Origin: Paractinoplanes durhamensis
GTDB lineage: Bacteria; Actinomycetota; Actinomycetes; Mycobacteriales; Micromonosporaceae
Direction: 5' to 3'
DNA: 64,000 nt
NCBI RefSeq assembly: GCF_016862175.1
Contig: NZ_BOML01000017.1
Span: 20,339-84,338, forward strand
Position numbers and translations under genes: made by a program. Of the stretch, positions 9,721 through 17,281 are shown one piece after another. Below the pieces are notes generated by a model that saw only the letters and a list, made by a program, of their open reading frames with translations, had not been told where the DNA came from and made no database searches. Within the stretch, counting starts at the first letter, position 1, and every line of letters starts with the position of its first letter.

Positions 9721-10509
9721 ATGACCATTCCTGCCCTTCCGCTCGCCGGCACCGATCTCGCCATGCCGCTGCTGGGCTTCGGCACCTGGCAGCTGCGTGG
9801 CGAGTCGGCCTACAAGGCCGTCCGCGCCGCCCTCGACACCGGCTACCGGCACATCGACACCGCCACCATGTACGGCAACGAGGCCGAGGTGGGCCGCGCC
9901 CTCGCCGACTCCGGCGTGCCCCGGGACCAGGTCTTCATCACCACCAAGCTGCCGCCCGAGAAGGCCGGCCAGGAGCGCGCCACGATCACCGAGAGCCTGC
10001 GGGCGCTCGGCGTCGACGCGGTCGACCTCTGGCTGATCCACTGGCCGCCGTCGCGGGGACGCTCGGTCGGGGTGTGGCGCGAGTTCGTGGCCGCCCGCGA
10101 CGCCGGTCTCGTTTCCGCGATCGGCGTGTCCAACTATGACATCTCAGACATTTCTGAAATTTCTGATGCTACGGGTGTCGTTCCGGCGGTCAACCAGATC
10201 CGGTTCGGGCCGACTCTCTGGGACTTTTCCTTGGTTTCCGCTCACCGTGAACTCGGCGTGGTGGTCGAGGGTTACTCGCCGTTCAAGACCACCAACCTGC
10301 ACGACCCGGTGCTGACCGGGATCGCCGCCGCGCACGGTGTCGACGCGGCGCGGGTGGTGCTGCGCTGGCACGTGCAGCACGAGATCGTGGTGATCCCCAA
10401 GTCGGCGTCGCCCGATCGGGTCGCCACCAACTTCGACATCGCCGGCTTTTCGCTCTCCGCGGCCGAGATGGCGGCGGTCGACGGACTCGCTTCCCCGGAG
10501 CGGCGTTAA
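9721..10509 (+). CDS. Aldo/keto reductase
   Basis: A 262-aa NADPH-dependent AKR5-like (2,5-diketogluconate reductase type) TIM barrel. The catalytic tetrad is visible: Asp in GYRHIDTATMYGNE together with its Tyr, Lys in ITTKL, and His in LWLIHWP. The cofactor-binding C-terminal segment VIPKSASPDRVATNFDI is also present. The physiological carbonyl substrate cannot be told. Start ATG 9721 (MTIPALP) versus 9712 (MGRMTIP) is undecided because neither has a good ribosome binding site. The loop ISDISEISD (around 10141-10170) is oddly repetitive and AT-rich for this genome. Confidence 0.88.
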   Translation: MTIPALPLAGTDLAMPLLGFGTWQLRGESAYKAVRAALDTGYRHIDTATMYGNEAEVGRALADSGVPRDQVFITTKLPPEKAGQERATITESLRALGVDAVDLWLIHWPPSRGRSVGVWREFVAARDAGLVSAIGVSNYDISDISEISDATGVVPAVNQIRFGPTLWDFSLVSAHRELGVVVEGYSPFKTTNLHDPVLTGIAAAHGVDAARVVLRWHVQHEIVVIPKSASPDRVATNFDIAGFSLSAAEMAAVDGLASPERR

Positions 10510-10552
10510 TCACCAGGCGTTTCCGGTCGGTTCCGCCTATTCTTGCTGCGCC

Positions 10553-13500
10553 ATGTCGACAACACCCGCCGAACTCCGCTCCCGGCTCGCCGAACTCCTT
10601 CCCCGCGACGAACGGCGGCTGCAGCGCCGGCTGGACGGCACGCGCAAGATCCGTGATGAGGCGGCCCGGGCCGCCGTGCTCGCCGAGATCGAGGCGGACG
10701 CGGTCACCGCCCGGGCCCGCCTCGACGCGAAGCTCGCCTCCGTCCCGAAGATCACCTATCCCGAGTCGCTGCCGGTCAGCCAGCGCAAGGACGACATCCT
10801 GGCCGCCATCCGCGACCACCAGGTCGTCGTGGTGGCCGGCGAGACCGGCTCCGGCAAGACCACCCAGATCCCCAAGATCTGTATGGAGCTGGGGCGCGGG
10901 GTGCGCGGCCAGATCGGGCACACCCAGCCGCGGCGGATCGCGGCCCGCACGGTCGCCGAGCGCATCGCCGAGGAGCTCGACCGGCCGCTCGGCTCCACGG
11001 TCGGCTACAAGGTGCGCTTCACCGACCAGGTCAGCGACGAGACCATGGTCAAGGTGATGACCGACGGCATCCTGCTCGCCGAGATCCAGAACGACCGGAT
11101 GCTGTACCGCTACGACACGCTGATCATCGACGAGGCGCACGAGCGCAGCCTCAACATCGACTTCATCCTCGGCTACCTGCGGGAGCTGCTGCCGCGCCGC
11201 CCCGACCTGAAGCTGATCATCACGTCGGCGACGATCGAGACCGCCCGGTTCGCCGCGCACTTCGGTGGCGCCCCCGTCATCGAGGTGACGGGCCGCACCT
11301 TCCCGGTGGAGACCCGCTATCGGCCCCTCGTCACCGTGGACGCCGAGGACGAGACCGAAGAGCCGATGGACCAGGTCGACGGCATCGCTCAGGCGGTCGA
11401 CGAGCTCGGCCGCGAAGGGGACGGGGACATCCTGGTCTTCCTCTCCGGCGAGCGGGAGATCCGGGACACCGCCGAGGCGCTCGGCAAGCGCGACCTGCGC
11501 AACACCGACATCGTGCCGCTCTACGGCCGGCTCTCCGCCGCCGAGCAGCACCGGGTCTTCGAACGGCACTCGCAGCGCCGGGTCGTGCTCGCCACCAACG
11601 TCGCCGAGACGTCGCTGACCGTCCCCGGCATCCGCTACGTCATCGATCCCGGCACCGCCCGGATCAGCCGCTACTCGCACCGGCTCAAGGTGCAGCGGCT
11701 GCCCATCGAAGCGGTCTCGCAGGCCAGCGCCAACCAGCGCAAGGGCCGCTGCGGCCGGGTCGCCGACGGCATCTGCATCCGGCTCTACTCGGAGGAGGAC
11801 TTCGAGTCGCGGCCCGAGTTCACCGAGCCGGAGATTCTGCGGACGAACCTCGCGTCGGTCATCCTCCAGATGACCAACCTCGGGCTCGGCGATCTCGCGA
11901 AGTTCCCGTTCATCGACCCGCCCGACCGGCGCAACATCACCGACGGCATCAAGCTGCTCGAGGAGCTGGGCGCGCTCGACGAGCGCAAACTGACCCCGTT
12001 GGGCCGCCAACTCGCCCAGCTGCCGGTCGACCCGCGGCTGGCCCGGATGGTCATCGAGGCCGACAAGCAGGAATGCGTCGCCGAGGTGATGGTGATCGCG
12101 GCCGCGCTCTCCATCCAGGACCCGCGCGAGCGCCCGACCGAGAAGCAGCAGCAGGCCGACGAGAAGCACGCCCGGTTCGTCGACAAGGAATCGGACTTCT
12201 TCAGCTACCTCAACCTGTGGCGCTACCTGCGCGAGAAACAGCAGGAGCTCTCCGGCAACCAGTTCCGCCGGCTGTGCCGCGCCGAATTCCTCAACTACCT
12301 GCGGGTCCGGGAATGGCAGGACATCTACGCCCAGCTGCGGCAGGTGGCCCGTACCCTCGGCTTGACCCTCGACGAGAACCGTGCGGACGTCGCCGAGGGT
12401 GCCCATGTGCACACCGCTCTTCTCGCCGGTCTGCTCAGCCACATCGGCCTGAAAGAGGGCGACAAGCGCGAGTACCTCGGTGCCCGCGGCGCCAAATTCG
12501 CCATCTTCCCCGGCTCGGCCCTCTTCAAGAAGCAACCGCGCTGGGTGATGTCGGCCGAGCTGGTCGAGACCAGCCGCCTGTGGGGCCGGGTCAACGCCCG
12601 CATCGAACCCGAATGGGCCGAGAAACTCGCCCCCCACCTGGTCAAACACTCCTACAGCGAGCCGCACTGGGAAAAGAAGCAGGGCGCGGTGATGGCCTTC
12701 GAGAAGGTCACCCTCTACGGCCTGCCGATCGTGCCGCGCCGCCGGGTGCTCTATTCCAAGGTGGACCCGGTGCTGTGCCGCGAGCTGTTCATCCGGCACG
12801 CGCTTGTCGAGGGCGACTGGGACACGTTCCATCCGTTCTTCGCCGCCAACAAGGCCCTTCTCGAACGCATCGAGGAGGTGGAAAATCGGGCCCGGCGCCG
12901 GGACATCGCGGTCGACGACGAGACCGTCTACGCGCTCTACGACGCCCGCATTCCCGCCGACGTGGTCTCCGCCCGGCATTTCGACTCGTGGTGGAAGAAA
13001 GCCCGCCGCACCGACCCGGAATTGCTCACCTTCACCCGGGAAATGCTCGTCAACTCCGGCCGCGACACGATCGACCCGAACGCGTTCCCGGACGCCTGGC
13101 TGGCCGGCGGGGTCAAACTGCCGCTCACCTACCACTTCGACCCGAACGCGACCGACGACGGCGTCACCGTGCGGGTGCCGCTGCCGCTGCTCAACAAGCT
13201 CGACGGCGACGACTTCGGCTGGTCGGTGCCCGGCTTCCGGAAAGACGTGGTGATCGCGCTGATCCGGGCCCTGCCGAAGGCGCTGCGGACCAGCTTCGTG
13301 CCGGTGCCGGACTGGGCCGAGGCGGTGCTCGACCGGATTCCGGCGCGGCGCGGCGCGCTGCCCGACGCGGCCGGGGCCGAGCTGCGCCGGCTCACCGGCA
13401 CGGTGGTTCCCGCCGACGCCTGGCGGCCCGGTGAGGTGCCGTCCCACCTGCGGATGAACTTCCGGGTCGTCGACGAGAACGACAAGGTGCTGGGGGAGGG

Positions 13501-14434
13501 CCGCGACCTCGACGTGCTGCGGCGCTCGCTCGCGCCGAAGGTCCAGCAGACGCTCTCCGCCGCCGCCGGCAACATCGAACGGCGGGGCATCACCACCAAC
13601 GACTTCGGCGCGCTGCCGCGCCGCCTTCAGCAGGTCCGCGGCGGGTACGAGGTGGCGGTCTTCCCCGCGCTGGTCGACGAAGGGGACTCGGTCGCCGTAC
13701 GCGTCTTCGAAAGCGAGGCCGATCAGCGGCTCGCGATGATCGCCGGCACCCGGAAGCTCCTTCTGCTGACCCTGCCGCCGGCCGCCCGCTATCTCCAGGG
13801 GCGGCTCGACAACCGGGCCAAGCTGGAGCTGTCCCGCGGTAACCCGTACCGGTCGATCTCCGACCTTCTCGACGACTGCGCCGGCGCGGCCGTCGACCGG
13901 CTGGTCGCCGACGCCGGGGGACCGGCCTGGTCGTCGCCGGCCTTCGCCACCCTGCGCGACGCGGTGCGCGAGGATCTCGTCGACGCGGTGGCGAACGTGG
14001 TCACCCAGGTGCAGGCGGTGCTCGCGACCACGTACGAGGTGTCGCAGCGGATCACCAGCAGCAGCAATCCGGCCCTCCTCGCCGCGCTCGCCGACATCCG
14101 GGCGCAGCTCAAGGGCCTGGTCTATCCCGGGTTCGTGACCGCCACCGGGTGGCGGCAGCTGCATCACCTGCCGCGCTACCTGCGGGCCATCTCGTACCGG
14201 CTGGACCGGGTCGGCACCAACCTGCCCCGGGACCGGCAGCTGATGGCGCAGATCCACGAGATCGAGTCGGAGTACCGCGAGCTCAAGGCCGAGTTGTCGC
14301 CGTCCGACGAGCTCACCGCGGTCCGCTGGATGATCGAGGAACTGCGGGTCAACCTGTTCGCGCAGGCCCTCGGAACCGCCTATCCGATTTCGGACAAAAG
14401 GGTCTTCAAGGCGATGGACCAGCTCCCTGCGTAG
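10553..14434 (+). CDS. hrpA: ATP-dependent RNA helicase HrpA
   Basis: DEAH-box RNA helicase of 1293 aa, full length for HrpA. The P-loop GETGSGKTT lies at residues 96-104, the DEAH box in LIIDEAHERSL near 193, motif III SATI, and motifs V/VI in TNVAETSLTVPGI and SANQRKGRCGRVADG. The winged-helix/ratchet region and OB fold follow, and the long C-terminal DUF3418-type half (PLLNKLDGDDFGWSVPG, RVFESEADQ) is intact. HrpA acts in the cytoplasm on RNA and in E. coli on stalled or collided ribosomes and mRNA processing; the actinobacterial role is inferred. Transcribed alone. Confidence 0.96.
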   Translation: MSTTPAELRSRLAELLPRDERRLQRRLDGTRKIRDEAARAAVLAEIEADAVTARARLDAKLASVPKITYPESLPVSQRKDDILAAIRDHQVVVVAGETGSGKTTQIPKICMELGRGVRGQIGHTQPRRIAARTVAERIAEELDRPLGSTVGYKVRFTDQVSDETMVKVMTDGILLAEIQNDRMLYRYDTLIIDEAHERSLNIDFILGYLRELLPRRPDLKLIITSATIETARFAAHFGGAPVIEVTGRTFPVETRYRPLVTVDAEDETEEPMDQVDGIAQAVDELGREGDGDILVFLSGEREIRDTAEALGKRDLRNTDIVPLYGRLSAAEQHRVFERHSQRRVVLATNVAETSLTVPGIRYVIDPGTARISRYSHRLKVQRLPIEAVSQASANQRKGRCGRVADGICIRLYSEEDFESRPEFTEPEILRTNLASVILQMTNLGLGDLAKFPFIDPPDRRNITDGIKLLEELGALDERKLTPLGRQLAQLPVDPRLARMVIEADKQECVAEVMVIAAALSIQDPRERPTEKQQQADEKHARFVDKESDFFSYLNLWRYLREKQQELSGNQFRRLCRAEFLNYLRVREWQDIYAQLRQVARTLGLTLDENRADVAEGAHVHTALLAGLLSHIGLKEGDKREYLGARGAKFAIFPGSALFKKQPRWVMSAELVETSRLWGRVNARIEPEWAEKLAPHLVKHSYSEPHWEKKQGAVMAFEKVTLYGLPIVPRRRVLYSKVDPVLCRELFIRHALVEGDWDTFHPFFAANKALLERIEEVENRARRRDIAVDDETVYALYDARIPADVVSARHFDSWWKKARRTDPELLTFTREMLVNSGRDTIDPNAFPDAWLAGGVKLPLTYHFDPNATDDGVTVRVPLPLLNKLDGDDFGWSVPGFRKDVVIALIRALPKALRTSFVPVPDWAEAVLDRIPARRGALPDAAGAELRRLTGTVVPADAWRPGEVPSHLRMNFRVVDENDKVLGEGRDLDVLRRSLAPKVQQTLSAAAGNIERRGITTNDFGALPRRLQQVRGGYEVAVFPALVDEGDSVAVRVFESEADQRLAMIAGTRKLLLLTLPPAARYLQGRLDNRAKLELSRGNPYRSISDLLDDCAGAAVDRLVADAGGPAWSSPAFATLRDAVREDLVDAVANVVTQVQAVLATTYEVSQRITSSSNPALLAALADIRAQLKGLVYPGFVTATGWRQLHHLPRYLRAISYRLDRVGTNLPRDRQLMAQIHEIESEYRELKAELSPSDELTAVRWMIEELRVNLFAQALGTAYPISDKRVFKAMDQLPA

Positions 14435-14509
14435 CGGGGTCGGAGGCGCTCGGGTGCCGTTCGGTTACCCCCCTGTCGAAGGGGTTGAGCAGGCCCTAGC
14501 GTTCTGGCC

Positions 14510-14902
14510 ATGACGAACGAATTCCTCGCCTTCGCCCCGATTTCCACCGCCGCGGACATTCCGGTCGCCGACCCGGCTGCCGCGCTGCTGGACGAGATGA
14601 TGGCGCGGGTGGGCGTCGACGGCCTGTCCGCCGCGCTCGCCGACCCGGGCCTGCTCGCCCTGGTCGACCAGCACGCCGCCGCCGTCCGGGACGCGCTCGT
14701 CGACGCCGACCGCGACGCCGACGCCGCCGGCCTGGCCGCGTACGCGACCTCGATCGTCCACGCCGCCCGCCGCGGCGGCCGCACCGTCCCGGCCGTCGGC
14801 GAGGCGCCGACCCGGCCGGCCGACTGGATGGCCGCCGACTGGCACATGCTGCGCCTGCTGGGCGTCTGCATGCTGGCCGACGCTCTTGACGTTCTTCCCT
14901 GA
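14510..14902 (+). CDS. Hypothetical actinobacterial protein, 130 aa
   Basis: Family not recognised with certainty; it looks like the short Ala-rich all-helical proteins common in Micromonosporaceae and Streptomyces. It is acidic, with helices such as ALLDEMMARVGVDGLSAAL, a central Asp-rich turn (DADRDADAAG) and a Trp-containing C-terminal helix (ADWMAADWHMLRLLGV). No signal peptide or transmembrane segment. There is no clear ribosome binding site before ATG 14510, so leaderless translation is possible. The third-position GC bias supports real coding. Confidence 0.7.
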   Translation: MTNEFLAFAPISTAADIPVADPAAALLDEMMARVGVDGLSAALADPGLLALVDQHAAAVRDALVDADRDADAAGLAAYATSIVHAARRGGRTVPAVGEAPTRPADWMAADWHMLRLLGVCMLADALDVLP

Positions 14903-14941
14903 TATTTGGTAAGAAACCGGGCGTAAGGCGATCTAGTAGGT

Positions 14942-15661
14942 ATGAAGATCGCAATTGCACTCGCGGCGGCGGCCGGGCTGTTGATCCCGGCGTCGCCCGC
15001 CCTGGCGGACAATCCCGCTCCCACCGCCGTCGCTCTGGTGGCGCGCTGGGACTTCAATTCCGGCGCCACCGCCGGCAAGATCGCCGACACCTCCGGGCGT
15101 GGCCAGGCGCTCAGCGTCCGCGCCGCCAACCAGGGCGTGATCCGCTTCGAGGGCGGCGCGGCCACCTTCCCGGCCCTCTGCGCGGCCGCCACGACCGCCT
15201 GCCCGCAGGGCCTGATGGAGGCACCGAGCGCCGCCGACCTGAACCCCGGCACCCGGGGATTCAAATGGTCGGCCCGGATCCGCCTGACCCAGGCGCAGCT
15301 GGGCGGCTCGGCCAACATCATGCAGAAGGGCGTCGCCGGCACCGGCAGCCAGTGGAAGATGCAGCTGGGCGCCACCAACGGCCGCGCACACTGCGTGGTG
15401 ACCGGCACCGGTTCGGCCACTGCCTACTTCGCGCGCTCGTCCGCCCCGGTCACCGACGGCCAGTGGCACAAGATCCTGTGCGCCCGCACCGCGACAACGC
15501 TGACCGTCTTCGTCGACAACGTCCAGCGCGGCCAGACGACGATCCCGGCAACGCTGAACATCAGCAACGCGTCCCCGCTGCGCATCGGAGCCCCCAACTT
15601 CAACGCCCGAACCGAGATGTACCACGGCTCCCTCGACGACGTATACGCCGAGCTGGGCTGA
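14942..15661 (+). CDS. Secreted LamG/concanavalin A-like domain protein
   Basis: A 239-aa exported protein with a signal peptide (MKIAIALAAAAGLLIPASPALA, cleavage about residue 22) followed by one LamG-type lectin/glucanase-fold domain. The pattern fits LamG_3: ARWDFNSGATAGKIADTSG at the start, FKWSARIRL, a Trp-containing DGQWHKILCAR strand, TVFVDNVQRG and the final GSLDDVYAELG. Four cysteines could form two disulfides. No catalytic residues for glucanase activity are apparent, so a carbohydrate- or protein-binding role is more likely. A strong terminator follows. Confidence 0.82.
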   Translation: MKIAIALAAAAGLLIPASPALADNPAPTAVALVARWDFNSGATAGKIADTSGRGQALSVRAANQGVIRFEGGAATFPALCAAATTACPQGLMEAPSAADLNPGTRGFKWSARIRLTQAQLGGSANIMQKGVAGTGSQWKMQLGATNGRAHCVVTGTGSATAYFARSSAPVTDGQWHKILCARTATTLTVFVDNVQRGQTTIPATLNISNASPLRIGAPNFNARTEMYHGSLDDVYAELG

Positions 15662-15674
15662 CCCGTCCACGATG

Positions 15675-15701
15675 GCCCGGCAGGTCGCTGACCTGCCGGG
15701 C
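15675..15701. terminator. Intrinsic terminator
   Basis: Perfect 12-bp stem (15675-15686 with 15690-15701) and 3-base loop directly after the LamG gene and before the 3' end of the convergent small gene. It can act in both directions; the T-run is short (CTTCG). Confidence 0.8.
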
Positions 15702-15729
15702 TTCGTGGTCGCGCGCCGCGAGGTGCGGC

Positions 15730-15960
15730 CTAGCTGCGCCGGAACGCGTAGGAGCGGGACTTTCCGCCGCCGGAGCGGGCGTGGTCGCGCTCGGATCGGC
15801 CGCGGGCTGCCTGCCGGCCGTCGCGGGCACCGTGGTGACCGGCGTCCACGGCGGCGGCCAGGCTCGGACGATCACCCGGCTGGTTGCCGGTGGCCGACCG
15901 GAAAAGGGTGGCGGCGAGATCGTCTTGGTCTACGTGGACCGAAAAGCTCTGCGGGGGCAT
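15730..15960 (-). CDS. Small basic hypothetical protein, 76 aa
   Basis: Unrecognised. ATG 15960 was chosen because a near-perfect AAGGAGG lies 5 bases upstream; the frame extends further to 16002 without support. The product begins MPPQSFSVHVDQDDLAATLF, has a middle rich in Gly/Ala/Asp/His, and ends in a basic Arg/Ser tail (GGGKSRSYAFRRS). Third positions are GC-rich as in real genes here. The composition (soluble, basic tail, no membrane segment) could fit nucleic-acid or protein binding, but nothing more can be said. The 274 bases upstream (to 16234) hold no convincing gene. Confidence 0.6.
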   Translation of the reverse strand: MPPQSFSVHVDQDDLAATLFRSATGNQPGDRPSLAAAVDAGHHGARDGRQAARGRSERDHARSGGGKSRSYAFRRS

Positions 15961-16234
15961 ACGAACCTCCTTCGCGCCCGGCCCCGGGCGGCGGCCGCGC
16001 ATGCGGCGGCCGCGCCACCCGGGGTGGGCTGGTCAGGGTGAAGCCGTGGAATGACAACGAGATTGCTCCGGGCGTCGGCACGTCGGCGTCTCCACGGCGG
16101 ACAACCCGCCGGAGCACCCGGAACCGGAACGCATGGGCCGCGACCGCGGCCAGGAAGCATCAAAGGATCATGTCGGCCACGTTAGCCCGCCCGCCCCGCC
16201 CGCGCGACCGAATTAATCGGCGGGAACCGAGCGG

Positions 16235-17281
16235 TCAGGTCGTGCTGGTGTGGGACAAGCCGGTGTCCAGGTAGGACAGGGCGGTCGGGTAGTCGCGGAG
16301 CTGGTCGTGGATCACCTGGAGGCCGGCGTGCAGCGCTACCGGTGGCACGCCCCGCGCCCGTAGCACCTCGAGGGTCCAGTCGACGAAGTCGGTGAAGATC
16401 TGGGGCTCGCTCACATACAGGGCGGCGGCCAGGAAGTCGACCACGTGGCCCATGTCCTCGAGCGTGGCGTCGGTCTGGTGGTCGTCGTAGGACGCCATCG
16501 CGGGGTAGGACGCCCGCAGCGATCGCATGCCGCCGGTGAGCAGGTCGGGGCGGTGGCGCACCACATACGTGTATTCGTCGTTTCCCAGGAAAGCGTGCAC
16601 CAGCGGGTCGCGCGCCGGCGGTGGCCAGGCGCCGCCCAGGCGGGAGACCGCGCCCTCGGCGCCGGCCGCCCACGCGTCGGCGCCGAGCAGCTGGGCGTAG
16701 CGGCCGCCGGGGCCGAAGCCGCGGCCGCCGGCGATCACCGGGACGCCGGCCGAGCGGCACGCGGTGATCGCGGCGTGGGCCCGGGGCAGGCGGGTCGGGA
16801 TCATGCAGCTCAGGGCGACCGCGTCGGGGCCGGTCTGGTGCAGGTGGGTGACCAGGTGTTGGCCGGGGACCGACGGGCCCAGGAAGTCGACCCGCCAGCC
16901 GTCCAGGCGGAGCATCTCGGCCAGGATGCGGACCGGCAGGGCGTGCCACTCGCCGTCCACGCACGCGATGGTGATGCGGCCCCGGGTCGGGCGGACCGTG
17001 TTGCGGGCGGCGATGGCGGCGAGGGCGCGTTCGGCGGTGGCCGTGGCGGCGTGTTCGCGGGCCACCGTCCACTCGTTGGCCGCCCACAGGTCGCCGACCC
17101 GGATCTGGGTCGGGCCGATCAGGTCCATCATGATCCGCTGGGTGGGGACGCCCTGGTCGTGCAGGGTGGTGACCACTTTCACCGCGCCGTACTCGTCGCC
17201 GTCGCCGACCAGGCGCAGGAAGTGATCGCCCAGGCCGGGGTCGTCGAGGCGGAGCGGTGGGGTCGGGGTGAAGACCGTCAT
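16235..17281 (-). CDS. CarH-like cobalamin-binding (photo)sensor protein without DNA-binding domain
   Basis: A 348-aa protein with a four-helix cobalamin-capping domain (about residues 15-95), a Rossmann B12-binding domain (about 100-235) and a C-terminal helical domain of about 110 residues. The capping helix contains W66-x9-E76-H77, the Wx9EH signature of adenosylcobalamin photoreceptors of the CarH/LitR type. The B12-binding loop reads E111-W-H113-A-L-P, which keeps Glu and the lower-ligand His of ExHxxG but has Pro for Gly, followed by GG-containing VIAGGRGFG. The MerR helix-turn-helix of CarH is absent. The residue after W66, the light-state upper ligand (His132) of Thermus CarH, is Ala here. 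ATG 17281 overlaps the stop of the SpoIIE phosphatase gene as ATGA, so it is co-translated with it. Confidence 0.82.
   Translation of the reverse strand: MTVFTPTPPLRLDDPGLGDHFLRLVGDGDEYGAVKVVTTLHDQGVPTQRIMMDLIGPTQIRVGDLWAANEWTVAREHAATATAERALAAIAARNTVRPTRGRITIACVDGEWHALPVRILAEMLRLDGWRVDFLGPSVPGQHLVTHLHQTGPDAVALSCMIPTRLPRAHAAITACRSAGVPVIAGGRGFGPGGRYAQLLGADAWAAGAEGAVSRLGGAWPPPARDPLVHAFLGNDEYTYVVRHRPDLLTGGMRSLRASYPAMASYDDHQTDATLEDMGHVVDFLAAALYVSEPQIFTDFVDWTLEVLRARGVPPVALHAGLQVIHDQLRDYPTALSYLDTGLSHTSTT

Noticed and set aside
7288..10041. A 917-codon minus-strand frame across the histidine kinase and aldo/keto reductase genes
   Set aside because: It crosses two well-supported plus-strand genes and has Gly/Arg/Val/Asp-rich sequence without domains.
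10137..10170. AT-rich, repetitive ISD/ISE codons in the aldo/keto reductase as a possible insertion scar
   Set aside because: The reading frame and barrel motifs continue normally on both sides; it is more simply a variable surface loop.
10283..14257. A 1324-codon minus-strand frame across hrpA
   Set aside because: hrpA on the plus strand has all helicase motifs over its whole length; the antisense frame is a GC-bias artefact.
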